A DNA stretch of 64,000 nucleotides from Marinilabiliales bacterium (GCA_003512955.1 DOTG01000044.1:165981-229980), one strand, 5' to 3'; shown: positions 9,279-19,174, numbered from the stretch's first letter. Notes: generated by a model from the sequence alone, not told the origin. Numbers and translations: made by a program.

Positions 9279-9938
9279 AAAAAATGGGGTTGGTTAATAT
9301 ATTTTATTTTGTTATCCGGTATGAAGCTACAATATTTGATGCTTGTTGGTTCTCTTTTTCCGGTTTATAAAAAAAAATACCAACTCAAAGAATGTGAACC
9401 TGCTTACACTTAAGCGATAAGAGTTAGATAACCGTTTATAAGTTTTCATAAGACATGGGATTGGTTAAAGAACTATATTTTGTTATTCAATATGGAGCCG
9501 AAAACTTCTCAGTTAAATTACAAATATTTTAACCATTATGTTCACTTATTTATGTTTTTTTACATATCCTTTTAAAATATTTTCGTTGAACCTGAATTTG
9601 TTAGCCATCAATACGGAATAAATATTAAAAATCATTCCCGAATCTAACCGCTTTTAAATAGATTTATTGTTAATTTGAGATGTCACTTTAAAACAACCGA
9701 CCCTCACAAACTTTGTTTTAACTATTTCGTTTTCAGTCAATTTATCCTTATAGAATTAGAACGTTTACCATTTAAGTAAAAAACGGGCATCCAAAAAAAA
9801 AAAAAGAATACGAAATCAACAGTATTGTTATTCATTAAACAACCACCCATCACATAATTATTGCTTATTTGAAAACATTCAAGTACATTTATTCATTATT
9901 TCCTAATTAATACTTTTTATTAAATAACAGGTATTAAA
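9279..9938. other. 660-bp divergent intergenic region
   Basis: This AT-rich spacer separates the leftward sensor operon from the rightward receiver/ABC operon and must hold promoters for both. I see no full TAnnTTTG box at a sensible distance from either start. It does contain a degenerate second copy of the 5' end of the sensor gene (see 9327-9500) and a long A-run at 9788-9804. Confidence 0.6.
9327..9500 (-). pseudogene. Relic copy of a sensor gene 5' end
   Basis: From 9442 to about 9499 the sequence aligns without gaps to 9271-9328, the start codon and leader of the dCache/PAS sensor gene, with roughly three quarters of bases identical (shared blocks include GTTTTCATAA and TTGGTTAA). The offset is 171 bp. 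Reading minus from the matching ATG at 9447-9449 gives a 40-residue frame, beginning MKTYKRLSNSYR, that stops at 9327; its start loosely resembles the real gene (MKTVVKSFSYR). This looks like the remnant of a tandem duplication or of a deleted paralogue. It may no longer be translated. Confidence 0.4.
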
Positions 9939-11006
9939 ATGTCCCTTATGAAAGAAAAGATTTTGATTGTTGACGATATTCAAGCGAATACGCAACTGAT
10001 TGCTGCCATACTTGAGCAGAATAATTACAGTACCGTGGAAGCCAACAATGGCCATCAGGCTTTAAATCTGATAAATGAACAGGATTTTGATTTGGTCCTT
10101 CTGGATATTATGATGCCTGAGATAGATGGCATCGAGACCTGCAAATTGATTAAAAAAGACCCCAAGAATAAAGACCTACCCATCATATTCTTATCGGCGC
10201 GCCACGATAAAGATGTAGTTATAGATGGATTTAAAGTAGGCGGCCACGATTATATTACCAAACCCTTTGAGAACGAAGTTTTGTTAATACGGCTAAAAAC
10301 CCATATTGAGTTACGGAAAAGTAAAGAACAACTGAAAAAAACACATCAAGAGCTGCAACAATTGAATGCGACAAAAAATGGCTTTTTAAGGTTAATCAGT
10401 CAAAGTTTAAAGCAGCCAATCAGCGATATCCTTAAAATAAACCATCTGCTCAAAGAGCTGGTCGATTCTAAAGAACTGGTGGGCTACATAACCAAACTCA
10501 ATTATTCGGTCAAACAATTGGAGAAATTTTCATCTACCGCACTGTTATTAAACGACTTAAAACTAAACAGCAATGAATTGGTTTTAGAGGTTGTGCCATT
10601 AAAACAACTCATCCAAAACACCTTGCTCCAACAGTCGTCCACCATTAACTCCAGAAACCAGAAGATTACCCTACTCGAAACGGATAAGGATATGAATATT
10701 CTGGTTGAAAAAAAACTTTTAGAACTGGCGCTGGTTAAGGTTATTGAGGCAATTGTGTTTAGTTACAAAGGTGGCACTCAGATAAAAATTATCCAGCAAA
10801 CAGATGCGGACTTCCCGGAAGTGATTTTCGAAATTACGGGAGAATACGAAGATCCTGCACATGAATATTTAGATATTAACCAAAACTTACCCTTAATGCT
10901 GGCTAAACTCATACTGGAACTTCACTCCTTTGAGTTAAGTATTTATTGTTCAGCATCGAAAAAAGAGTATTTAAAAATAACTTTCCATCCAACCGAAAAA
11001 AGTTAA
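9939..11006 (+). CDS. Receiver domain fused to a degenerate histidine kinase
   Basis: A 355-residue cytoplasmic protein. Residues 1-125 form an intact receiver with DD at 12-13, phosphoacceptor Asp56 (LLDIMMP) and Lys108 (ITKPF). Residues 135-355 follow the layout of a histidine kinase, but the H box reads ISQSLKQP where active kinases have a histidine (Gln155 here), the N box lacks its Asn (VIEAIVFSYKGG) and no DNGxG or GxGxG motif is visible. It is therefore probably a pseudokinase that acts by binding. The stop codon is immediately followed, with zero spacing, by the start of the ABC transporter gene, so the pair is surely co-transcribed. A second Met at residue 4 is an alternative start. 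Confidence 0.88.
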   Translation: MSLMKEKILIVDDIQANTQLIAAILEQNNYSTVEANNGHQALNLINEQDFDLVLLDIMMPEIDGIETCKLIKKDPKNKDLPIIFLSARHDKDVVIDGFKVGGHDYITKPFENEVLLIRLKTHIELRKSKEQLKKTHQELQQLNATKNGFLRLISQSLKQPISDILKINHLLKELVDSKELVGYITKLNYSVKQLEKFSSTALLLNDLKLNSNELVLEVVPLKQLIQNTLLQQSSTINSRNQKITLLETDKDMNILVEKKLLELALVKVIEAIVFSYKGGTQIKIIQQTDADFPEVIFEITGEYEDPAHEYLDINQNLPLMLAKLILELHSFELSIYCSASKKEYLKITFHPTEKS

Positions 11007-14000
11007 ATGAACGAAACGGTTTTAAATTCCATCATCAGACTTTTTGCACTTATCACGTTGTACGATAGGAATAACGATCCTTTTCTATCAAACGGTTTTG
11101 TGAAACTCTTTTTAAAAAGAAATTTTAACGAAAATGTAAATATCGAGCAAATCGAAAACTACGAATCCTGTTTGGAACGTTACCGGTCCGATGATGCCAC
11201 CAAAAATGACTATGAAGATATTATTATTTCCATCTGCTCGCGGATAAACACGAAACTTACTAAGAATCAGCGTCTAATAATTCTGATTAATTTACTTTAC
11301 TACCTAAAATACAATACATCATTCACATTATATCAACCTATCACTGAACATGAATCGTTACATGTCCTTTTTAATATCTCAAAAGTTTTTAAGTTTTCCG
11401 ATGAAGAGTATTTCACTATTAAAGGTTTTTTGAATGACCAGATTGCCGAAATCCCAAATAAAAACCAATTATTGATTGTAAATCAGGATCCAGATTCACA
11501 GTTTTCAGGAATCAAGCATCTGGTTAAAGCCAATTTACAAGGTCAGCTTATATTCCTGCACATGCCCGATACAAATACCATTCTATTCCGATATAAAGGG
11601 GAAACGACACTCAATTACAATCAAAAAACGATTTATACCGACCTGACCTATTTCATGGAGCCCAGTGCATTTATAAGTATCGAGAGGAATGAGGGCATTT
11701 ATTACAACGAGGTCATGATGAGCTTCATGGAAATAAAGCAAAGTATTTCATTGGTAACTGCGGAAATTTCGTTCAAATTCCCAAACTCCAAAAATGGTAT
11801 TGAGCCCTTTAGTTTCCAGGCCAATTCTGGGGAATTGGTGGGCATTATGGGGATTAGCGGTTCGGGAAAATCCACATTATTGAATTTGCTAAATGGAAAC
11901 TTACACCTCAACCAAGGTGGGGTGTATATCAATGGAGTTTCTGTCCATTCTGCCGATAAAAAACTCAATGGTATTATTGGCTATGTTCCCCAGGACGACT
12001 TGATTATCGAAGAACTTACGGTCTTTGAAAACCTCTACTTCAATGCAAAATTTTGTTTCGGGAACCTACCCAACAGCGAGATTGTTGAAAAAGTAAATCA
12101 GGAACTCGAATCGTTAGATATATTTGATATAAAAGATCTTCCCACGGGTAACCCTTTAAACAAATTCATCAGTGGTGGGCAACGTAAGCGGTTGAATATT
12201 GCTTTGGAAACCATCCGTAAACCCTCTGTTTTATTCATTGATGAACCGACCTCCGGGCTTTCGTCGAGCGACTCGGATAAGATTATAAATTTGCTCAAAC
12301 AACTTACCTTTTCCGGAAAGTTACTTTTTATTAACATCCATCAACCTTCATCGGATATTTTCAAGAAGCTTGACAAGTTGTTGGTGCTCGATAAAGGAGG
12401 CTATCCGGTCTATTTTGGGAATCCGTTGGATGCTTTGATTTATTTTAGGCAAAACACGCAACAACTCAAGCTGATTGAAGGTCAATGCCCTACCTGTAAA
12501 ACAGCCCATCCGGATGATATTCTGGAACTTATCGAACTTAAAACCATTAACGAGTTTGGGCAAGAAAGTAAATCGAGAAAATATTCACCTAACGATTGGT
12601 ATCAAAAATTCAGAAAAGAGATAAACCAGCCCATTACAGAAAAGCCTTCCGTTACTCAATTTCCTGAAATCAGTTTTATACCGCCCGATACATTTGGACA
12701 GTTCATTACGTATTTAAAAAGGAATGTTTTAATTAAACTTAACGACAAACAGTACATTATAGTTAGTTTAATTGTTACACCTGTTTTAGCATTTCTTTTA
12801 TCCTTTTTTGTAAAGACCTATCCCATCGAGGATGGCATAAGAGGGGCTTACAGTTTTTCAGACAACAGCAATATCCCTGCCTTTTTATTTATGGCGATCA
12901 TCGTTCCTCTGTTCATTGGTCTATCTATAAGTGCCCAGGAGATTTTTAAAGATCGGAAAATATTAAAACGGGAAAAGTTCCTCAACCTAAGCTGGAGTAC
13001 CTATCTGAATTCAAAAGTTACTGTCCTCTTTTTTATTTCGGCCGTTCAATCGCTTTCTTTTGTACTTATTTCACATTGGATATTGGAAATATATGGAATG
13101 TTCTGGAGCCATTTTGCCATTCTATTTTCGCTGTCGTGTTTCTCCAATTTGTTAGGTCTGTTTCTTTCAGCATCAGTAAAATCTATTTTAGCCATTTATA
13201 TCCTCATTCCACTTATTCTTATCCCTCAATTGTTATTAAGTGGCATCATTATTCCTTTCGATAAAATCAATTATCGCATCTCGTCGCAAAGATATGTCCC
13301 CATCGCCGCCGACTTAATGCCGTCGAGATGGGGTTATGAAGCCATTATGGTGCAGCAGTTTACCGGCAATGAATACCAAAAACATTTTTTTGCCCTGAAC
13401 CAACAATTGAGTAACATTTCATACTGTTCCAATTATACCATCCCAAAGCTTCTGGCATTAACTAATAACATGAAAAAGCCTGGCGGTTTTGGGAAAAATG
13501 AACCTGCCCAAATCATTTTAAACAACGAACTCAGTAAAATACAACAGGAATTTAACTTTAACCTTGAACCGTACCTGGCGCTTATACCCAAAGATGCTTC
13601 TCAAATAAAAGAATTAGATAAAGTTGAATCGGCACTCAAAACAATAAAATCGGCACTGAATAAAAGCTTTAAAGAACTCAACTATAAAAGAGATTCGCTC
13701 ATAAATTCCATAGATGAGCTTAATGCACTGAAAAAAAAATACGACAACACCAAAGTAGATGAGGTGGTATGCAACACCGCAAGCTTTGACCGGATTGTAT
13801 TGGGAAAGACTTCGTTTATCCGGAAATTCGAACCCATTTACCAGATTCCGGTTTCAAAATACGGCAGGGCACATTTTTATTCGGCTTCAAAAAGGATCGG
13901 TTCTTACAGATTTAAAACCCTTTATTTTAATTTGGCTGCTATTTGGATAATGACTCTTGCCATTTATTTTGTATTGGTTTTTCAACTCCACATCAAGGTT

Positions 14001-14060
14001 TTTGGGTTTAGGCAGGATATTCCGAAAGTATTGCCGTTGAAGGAAGATGAAACCCTCTGA
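11007..14060 (+). CDS. ABCG-type ABC transporter with N-terminal accessory region and large loop
   Basis: A 1017-residue half-transporter with the ATPase before the membrane domain. The N-terminus (about 1-130) is helical and resembles TerB-type accessory domains (weak call); 135-245 is unassigned and could be a degenerate FHA-like fold. The ABC domain has Walker A GISGSGKST (about 282-290), signature ISGGQRKR (about 388) and Walker B VLFIDEPTSGL (about 410). An ABC2-type membrane domain covers about 570-760, then a roughly 200-residue non-membrane loop with coiled-coil character (about 760-955) precedes the last transmembrane helix near 965-990. ABCG-like exporters of this kind are common in Bacteroidota, substrate unknown. 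Zero-gap linkage to the REC-pseudokinase suggests transport is tied to signalling (inference). Confidence 0.88.
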   Translation: MNETVLNSIIRLFALITLYDRNNDPFLSNGFVKLFLKRNFNENVNIEQIENYESCLERYRSDDATKNDYEDIIISICSRINTKLTKNQRLIILINLLYYLKYNTSFTLYQPITEHESLHVLFNISKVFKFSDEEYFTIKGFLNDQIAEIPNKNQLLIVNQDPDSQFSGIKHLVKANLQGQLIFLHMPDTNTILFRYKGETTLNYNQKTIYTDLTYFMEPSAFISIERNEGIYYNEVMMSFMEIKQSISLVTAEISFKFPNSKNGIEPFSFQANSGELVGIMGISGSGKSTLLNLLNGNLHLNQGGVYINGVSVHSADKKLNGIIGYVPQDDLIIEELTVFENLYFNAKFCFGNLPNSEIVEKVNQELESLDIFDIKDLPTGNPLNKFISGGQRKRLNIALETIRKPSVLFIDEPTSGLSSSDSDKIINLLKQLTFSGKLLFINIHQPSSDIFKKLDKLLVLDKGGYPVYFGNPLDALIYFRQNTQQLKLIEGQCPTCKTAHPDDILELIELKTINEFGQESKSRKYSPNDWYQKFRKEINQPITEKPSVTQFPEISFIPPDTFGQFITYLKRNVLIKLNDKQYIIVSLIVTPVLAFLLSFFVKTYPIEDGIRGAYSFSDNSNIPAFLFMAIIVPLFIGLSISAQEIFKDRKILKREKFLNLSWSTYLNSKVTVLFFISAVQSLSFVLISHWILEIYGMFWSHFAILFSLSCFSNLLGLFLSASVKSILAIYILIPLILIPQLLLSGIIIPFDKINYRISSQRYVPIAADLMPSRWGYEAIMVQQFTGNEYQKHFFALNQQLSNISYCSNYTIPKLLALTNNMKKPGGFGKNEPAQIILNNELSKIQQEFNFNLEPYLALIPKDASQIKELDKVESALKTIKSALNKSFKELNYKRDSLINSIDELNALKKKYDNTKVDEVVCNTASFDRIVLGKTSFIRKFEPIYQIPVSKYGRAHFYSASKRIGSYRFKTLYFNLAAIWIMTLAIYFVLVFQLHIKVFGFRQDIPKVLPLKEDETL

Positions 14061-14138
14061 ATTTATTTTGTGCATAAGATGTAATAGATCGGTAGATTTT
14101 TAGACAAAACACCTGAACCATTCTGGCACATAGCCGGA

Positions 14139-16043
14139 TCAGGGCATTTTAAAACCTGCCACTAAAATATCGTCGGTTTGCTCCAGCTTCCCTTTCCAAA
14201 AATTGAGTTCCGATTCCAGCGCCATTTTTTGTTTTTCCATGGGCAGGTTGCTTACCGATACCAAAAGGTTTTTAAAATTTTTACTCATGTATTTATAATT
14301 CTTAGCGCCTCCAAATTGGTCGGTAAACCCATCGGTAAACAAATAAATAATATCCTGCGGATAAAAAGGGATTTCTTTTAAGGTAAAGTTTATTTCATCC
14401 AGGTAGGTATTTTTTCCAATCGGCAGTTTATCCCCCTTGATAATCTGCATGTGGTGCCCGCGGACCAGAACCAAATCGCGGTAAGCACCTGAAAACTGAA
14501 TGGTTTTTTTGTTGTGGTCGATTAGGACCAGTGCTATGTCCATACCGTCGTTGACGCGTTTTGTATGCATTTGCTGCGCCAGATTATCGACTACTTTTTG
14601 CCGAAGTTTATTGAGTATTTCGGCAGTGGTTTGTGTGCCTTCTTTACTAACAATATCGTTTATAAATGCTATTCCCAGCATGCTCATAAAAGCACCGGGA
14701 ACACCATGACCCGTACAATCGGCAACTGCCAGTATGGAAATGTTAAAATCACTATTCCGGATGTTCTTAAACCAGTAAAAATCACCACTGACCAGATCCT
14801 TAGGGCGGAAAAAGATAAAATGTTCAGGAAAGGTTTTTTTTATGACATCCTTAGGGGGTAAAATAGCTTCCTGGATGTTCATGGCATAACGTACGCTGTC
14901 CATCATTTTTTTATTTTGCTCCATTATCTGCTCCTTTTGAGTATTGATTTCTTCGGTGCGTTCAATTACTTTAATCTCAAGGTGTTCAATCTGGTCATGG
15001 ATTTTGTGTTTTAGGAGCTCGAAATTTTCTATCAACAACCCAACTTCGTCGTTACGGTTTTTCACCCTCACGGGTTCCAGGTTGCTAAAACCGGATTCAA
15101 CAAAGTATGAAATATTGTCGCTGAGCTTACTGATACGGCGCGTAGCCAGTTTTGATAATTTTAGGCTCAGGTAAAGTGAAATCAACACAAATCCCAATAT
15201 ACTCAGGCCGGCTGTGCTTTGCATCCTTCGAAAACTCTTTTGTTTACTTATTTTGCAATTTGAGCTGATCAGTTTTGCATCGTTAAGTAAATGGTTAACC
15301 GTATAGTCTAACCGGGCTTTTAACGATGCGTTATTTTTTATCCCGATAATGCTATCTAAATGTACCACCTGGTCGAATAATCCGCCGTATTCAAGAAGTG
15401 ATTCCACCGTTTGATTTTTTGTAACCGGGTTCAGGCTTTTTGATTGCCGAACACTATCGACAATTGTTTGCAGCTTTTTATGAAATTTATCGCAGTATTT
15501 TACCTCGTTCCGGATAATATAATCTTTTTCGTGGCGGCGCAACATGAGCAAATCGCTTAAAAGGATACCCTCACTTTGTTCCAGGGCGTGAGCATAGTTA
15601 CGCATATTGCCTTCAATACCCCAATCCTTGAACCCCCTCAGAAAAACCAACTGGGTTATACTATCGAAAATTACGTTAAGCGAATCGATATGGAGGGGTA
15701 AATTCATAAACAGATCATTTGCATCGAGTTGCACAAATTCATCCGAATGATAGATGTAGTTCTGTGTTTGTTTAATCTGATTAATTAGTTGCCTGTGGTT
15801 TTCAATGTAAGCACTTTGCCGTGTTGTAAAGAAACTTGGGCTGTAGGTCTCATAGGTAAAGAAATTATTTATTTGTTGCGCATCATTATATATGAGCAAT
15901 TCAAGATCGTGGATACGGTTTTCAATGTTTGTAATCCGCTCCCGCTTTTTTGCCTGGTATTGCGAAATTAGAATTACAACACTATTTATTAAAACAAACA
16001 ATAAAAGAATGGCTAATAATTGCGTGTGAAGTTTACGAAACAT
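14139..16043 (-). CDS. Membrane-bound HAMP/SpoIIE-type serine phosphatase
   Basis: A 634-residue protein. One transmembrane helix (about 10-28) and a second (about 272-292) bracket a helical periplasmic sensor region, followed by a HAMP segment (about 295-350), a coiled coil (about 355-395) and a PP2C/SpoIIE phosphatase domain (about 400-634). The metal-binding aspartates sit in VADCTGHGVPG, GMDIAL and DDILVAGF. SpoIIE/RsbU-type phosphatases remove phosphate from STAS anti-sigma-factor antagonists; one STAS protein is encoded at 45204-45548, but their pairing is inference. It is convergent with the ABC transporter and divergent from plsC. A related phosphatase domain occurs at 32515-35844, with the same SIRYAKRIQ/SVRYAMNIQ linker. 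Confidence 0.92.
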   Translation of the reverse strand: MFRKLHTQLLAILLLFVLINSVVILISQYQAKKRERITNIENRIHDLELLIYNDAQQINNFFTYETYSPSFFTTRQSAYIENHRQLINQIKQTQNYIYHSDEFVQLDANDLFMNLPLHIDSLNVIFDSITQLVFLRGFKDWGIEGNMRNYAHALEQSEGILLSDLLMLRRHEKDYIIRNEVKYCDKFHKKLQTIVDSVRQSKSLNPVTKNQTVESLLEYGGLFDQVVHLDSIIGIKNNASLKARLDYTVNHLLNDAKLISSNCKISKQKSFRRMQSTAGLSILGFVLISLYLSLKLSKLATRRISKLSDNISYFVESGFSNLEPVRVKNRNDEVGLLIENFELLKHKIHDQIEHLEIKVIERTEEINTQKEQIMEQNKKMMDSVRYAMNIQEAILPPKDVIKKTFPEHFIFFRPKDLVSGDFYWFKNIRNSDFNISILAVADCTGHGVPGAFMSMLGIAFINDIVSKEGTQTTAEILNKLRQKVVDNLAQQMHTKRVNDGMDIALVLIDHNKKTIQFSGAYRDLVLVRGHHMQIIKGDKLPIGKNTYLDEINFTLKEIPFYPQDIIYLFTDGFTDQFGGAKNYKYMSKNFKNLLVSVSNLPMEKQKMALESELNFWKGKLEQTDDILVAGFKMP

Positions 16044-16383
16044 AATCCCTATGTAGTTTTGTGGACTACTAAAATAGGGCTTGGTTTTTTTCTTTGTATT
16101 TTGACAGGATTAAGTATGTGTTAAATAAATTGAGATGAAAATACTTTTTGTGATCAAGTTATAAATTAAACTTAAAGGTCATTCTACCCTCAGCAGTCAG
16201 TTACAAAATAAGTTTTTTTAAACTTAAACCCCATTGTACCAATTAGAAACGGTCGTTTTCATTTTTTATAAAATTAAATGCACATAATCTTGTTAAAAGT
16301 GCATAAAACGTAATGATTTAACTTTTGATTAATATACAATCAATGTTGAATTGACAACTTGCAATTCCTAATTTTAAAACTCA
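16044..16383. other. 340-bp divergent intergenic region
   Basis: AT-rich spacer between the SpoIIE phosphatase (leftward) and plsC (rightward). A TATTTTAG sequence on the minus strand about 40 bases before the phosphatase start is a near match to the Bacteroidota -7 box; no convincing -33 element accompanies it. A short hairpin (AAGTTT/AAACTT) lies near 16209-16224. Nothing else is evident. Confidence 0.4.
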
Positions 16384-17124
16384 ATGCAACGATTCATTGC
16401 CCTTTGGCGGTTGGTCCTACTTATCACGGTTTCTTTTTTATGGCTAATCATGGGAACTATGCTACAATGGATAACAGGGCATTCGGTAAAAAGCAGCCGC
16501 TGGGTTGTACAAACCTGGGCCACATGTGTTCTGAAAATTTTACATATTAAAATCAATCTTTACGGGAATTTGCCCGATTTACAGGCAATGGTTATGGCAA
16601 ACCACCGCAGTTATCTGGATATTTTTGTTCTGTTGGCCTATTTTCCGGAATCTATCGTCGGGAAAAAAGAACTCCGGAAGTGGCCAATCATTGGGCAAGC
16701 CACCAAATTAGCCCGGATGGTATTGGTGGAACGTACCAATGTCAAAAGCCTTTTTGAAACCATGGGAAAAATTGAAATGGCATTAAATAGCGGAAGCTCG
16801 GTTATCCTTTTTCCCGAAGGAACTACTTTTAAAGGGCCGCACACATTAAAATTCAAAACCGGCGGATTTGCTGTTGCATCCCAAAAAGGGATTCAGGTAA
16901 TACCTTGCGCGATTAGTTATTTTGATGCTGAAGATGCCTGGGTTGGGAACGACTATTTTATTCCCCATTTTATCAATCAAATGGGGAAACCGCTCACAGA
17001 GGTAAATCTGTGGTTTGGCGAACCCAATTATTATCCCGATGCGCGGCAATTAAAACTTGTTACCCAGGACGCCATTAACCAAATGCTCGTTGATTGGAAT
17101 AAACGGAAAGCCCGTGCCAATTAA
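16384..17124 (+). CDS. plsC: 1-acyl-sn-glycerol-3-phosphate acyltransferase
   Basis: A 246-residue membrane-associated acyltransferase that adds the second acyl chain to lysophosphatidic acid in phospholipid synthesis. The catalytic HX4D motif is NHRSYLD (about residues 78-84) and the substrate-binding motif is FPEGTTFKG (about 144-152). A hydrophobic N-terminal helix (about 8-30) anchors it. Length is usual for the family. It could instead acylate another lysolipid, since the next gene on the strand encodes an aminolipid-type acyltransferase, but the motifs fit PlsC well. The chosen start is the first ATG, preceded by an AT-rich stretch with no Shine-Dalgarno site. Confidence 0.9.
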   Translation: MQRFIALWRLVLLITVSFLWLIMGTMLQWITGHSVKSSRWVVQTWATCVLKILHIKINLYGNLPDLQAMVMANHRSYLDIFVLLAYFPESIVGKKELRKWPIIGQATKLARMVLVERTNVKSLFETMGKIEMALNSGSSVILFPEGTTFKGPHTLKFKTGGFAVASQKGIQVIPCAISYFDAEDAWVGNDYFIPHFINQMGKPLTEVNLWFGEPNYYPDARQLKLVTQDAINQMLVDWNKRKARAN

Positions 17125-17430
17125 ATCTTGCCGGTTGCAGTGATTGAGTATATCCCATGACACCCGGATCCTCACCATCAACCACTCTTTATTATTGAAA
17201 GCGGAGCAAGTTAAATTCAAAAAAAAACAGATTGCTTTTTTTTTGTTTTAATCTCAACTTAACATCTGTTTCAAGTTTAAAACAGGAAATTGCTTATAAT
17301 GAATTATATATAAAAATAAGTCCAAAAATGCCACGCCCATTTTAGTTCATGGCCCACCAATGCTTTAAACTTTATTTAATAGTTAGTTAAACCTAATTGT
17401 CTTAATTTTATACAATTTTGTTACACTAAA
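17125..17430. other. 306-bp intergenic region with A-run/T-run hairpin
   Basis: Between plsC and the bifunctional acyltransferase. An A9 run (17219-17227) and a T9 run (17236-17244) flank eight bases, which could fold as a weak terminator for plsC and may mean that the downstream gene has its own promoter. TACAATTTTG at about 17410, just before the next start, is one base off the spacing of a TAnnTTTG box. Confidence 0.35.
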
Positions 17431-19131
17431 ATGAGCGATATGGAACATGATGTAGCAATACAAAAAAAAACCACGGACAACCAGGTTAAAAAACCTTTGG
17501 AATCATTATCGTTACAGGAAATATATAATGTTTTAATTGCTGATTATGGTATCGACTTTCAGTTTCAGGAAAGTGAATTAAGGAACTTGCCCAAACAGTC
17601 CCCGTTCATTGTCATTTCAAACCACCCGTTGAAAGGGATTGACAGTATTTTATTACTGAAAGTAATTGCTGAAGTTCGTCCCGATATTAAAATAGCCAAC
17701 GATGTGATTCTTCCCAAATACACACCGATACAGAAATATTTCATCTTTTCGCACAAGTTCCACCGGACCAAGCTGTCGCGTAAAAAGGCCATCGAATATT
17801 TGAAACAGGGAAAACCCTTAGGGATATTCCCGGCGGGCGATTTCTCACTCTTTTCGTTTGCAACCGATTTTTCCAACGATCCCATCTGGAGCACTGAAAC
17901 CATCCGTTTTATCAAATCGGTAAAAGTACCCATAGTTCCGGTTTACTTCCAGGTAAAATCCTCCATTATTCAATCATTGCTTAATGGAAATTATTGGTTA
18001 ATGCCATTGCTGACAAAGGGTGAATCAAAAAACAAAGTACGGAATATCCGGCTTCGAATTGGTGCACCGATAGATATTGAAGACCAAACGAATTTTAACA
18101 ACATTGATAAATTTGGCCGTTTTTTGCGTTCAAAGGTTTACTGTTTAGGTTCACCTGTTGAGGTACCCGCATATTTTGCCCCCCGGTTGAAGAGTCCTAA
18201 AAAAGTAGAACCTATTGCTCCACCGGTATCAAGAAATGAATTGAGAGATGAAGTTGAACAGATTAAAAAAGAGTATTTATTGTTCGATTCCGGTTCATTT
18301 AGTGTCATCTGCTGCCCTTCGAATAAAATTCCCCTCATGATGCACGAAATTGGACGGGAACGTGAATTAACGTTTCGGCAAGTGGATGAGGGAACCAACC
18401 GTTCCATCGATCTGGATGAATTTGACCTTTATTACCAGCAATTGTTTATTTGGGATAATGCGGGCCAATCCCTGGTTGGAGCCTACCGTGTAGGGAAAGG
18501 CAACGAAATTATGCAACAGTATGGAATAAAAGGGTTTTACATCCAGAGTTTGTTCCGCGTTCATGATGATGCCGGTAATATCCTGAGCCAATCTCTTGAA
18601 TTGGGACGTTCCTTTGTAGTTCCGGCTTATCAAAAACAGCCACTTTCGTTATTCCTATTGTGGAAAGGGATACTCTATTTTCTAATTAAAAATCCCGAAT
18701 ACCGCTACCTGATAGGCCCTGTCAGCATAAGCAATCATTACAGCAAAGCCTCAAAAAGCTTGATCATTAAATTCATGATGGAGAATTTCTTTCATAAAGA
18801 ACTTGCTACTTTATTTAAACCCCGAAACGCTTACAAACCCAAAATGAAGTACGATCTGGATGTGCTGGTTGAAAATACAAAAAGCAACCTGAATAAACTC
18901 GATTCAATGATTTCTGATATTGAATTCGACAATTACAAGATTCCGGTTTTGCTCAAAAAATATCTAAAACTAAATGCCAAAATCATCGCCTTTAATATCG
19001 ACCCTTTATTTAACAATGCACTCGACGGTTTAATCATTCTTGATGTATTAGATATTCCACTCCATACCATCCAAAACTTATCGAAAGAAATTAACGACGA
19101 AACCCTTTTAAGCAGATTTACTCAAGAATGA
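17431..19131 (+). CDS. Bifunctional aminolipid acyltransferase (OlsF-like: PlsC-like plus GNAT domains)
   Basis: A 566-residue protein of two acyltransferase domains. The N-terminal half (about 30-250) is a lysophospholipid-acyltransferase fold with NHPLKGID in place of the HX4D motif (one residue longer, as I recall for this subfamily) and FPAGDFS as the second motif. The C-terminal half (about 265-460) is the hemolysin/GNAT N-acyltransferase type, with EGTNRSIDLDEFD, LVGAYRVGKG and LELGRSFVVP. Separate OlsB/OlsA or GlsB/GlsA proteins make ornithine or glycine lipids by N-acylation then O-acylation; fused OlsF-type enzymes do both. The domain order here (O-acyl then N-acyl) fits OlsF. The amino acid head group cannot be told from sequence. 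Confidence 0.88.
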   Translation: MSDMEHDVAIQKKTTDNQVKKPLESLSLQEIYNVLIADYGIDFQFQESELRNLPKQSPFIVISNHPLKGIDSILLLKVIAEVRPDIKIANDVILPKYTPIQKYFIFSHKFHRTKLSRKKAIEYLKQGKPLGIFPAGDFSLFSFATDFSNDPIWSTETIRFIKSVKVPIVPVYFQVKSSIIQSLLNGNYWLMPLLTKGESKNKVRNIRLRIGAPIDIEDQTNFNNIDKFGRFLRSKVYCLGSPVEVPAYFAPRLKSPKKVEPIAPPVSRNELRDEVEQIKKEYLLFDSGSFSVICCPSNKIPLMMHEIGRERELTFRQVDEGTNRSIDLDEFDLYYQQLFIWDNAGQSLVGAYRVGKGNEIMQQYGIKGFYIQSLFRVHDDAGNILSQSLELGRSFVVPAYQKQPLSLFLLWKGILYFLIKNPEYRYLIGPVSISNHYSKASKSLIIKFMMENFFHKELATLFKPRNAYKPKMKYDLDVLVENTKSNLNKLDSMISDIEFDNYKIPVLLKKYLKLNAKIIAFNIDPLFNNALDGLIILDVLDIPLHTIQNLSKEINDETLLSRFTQE

Positions 19132-19174
19132 CCCGAAACACAATTACGAATAACAACCAATAAAATAAAAAACT

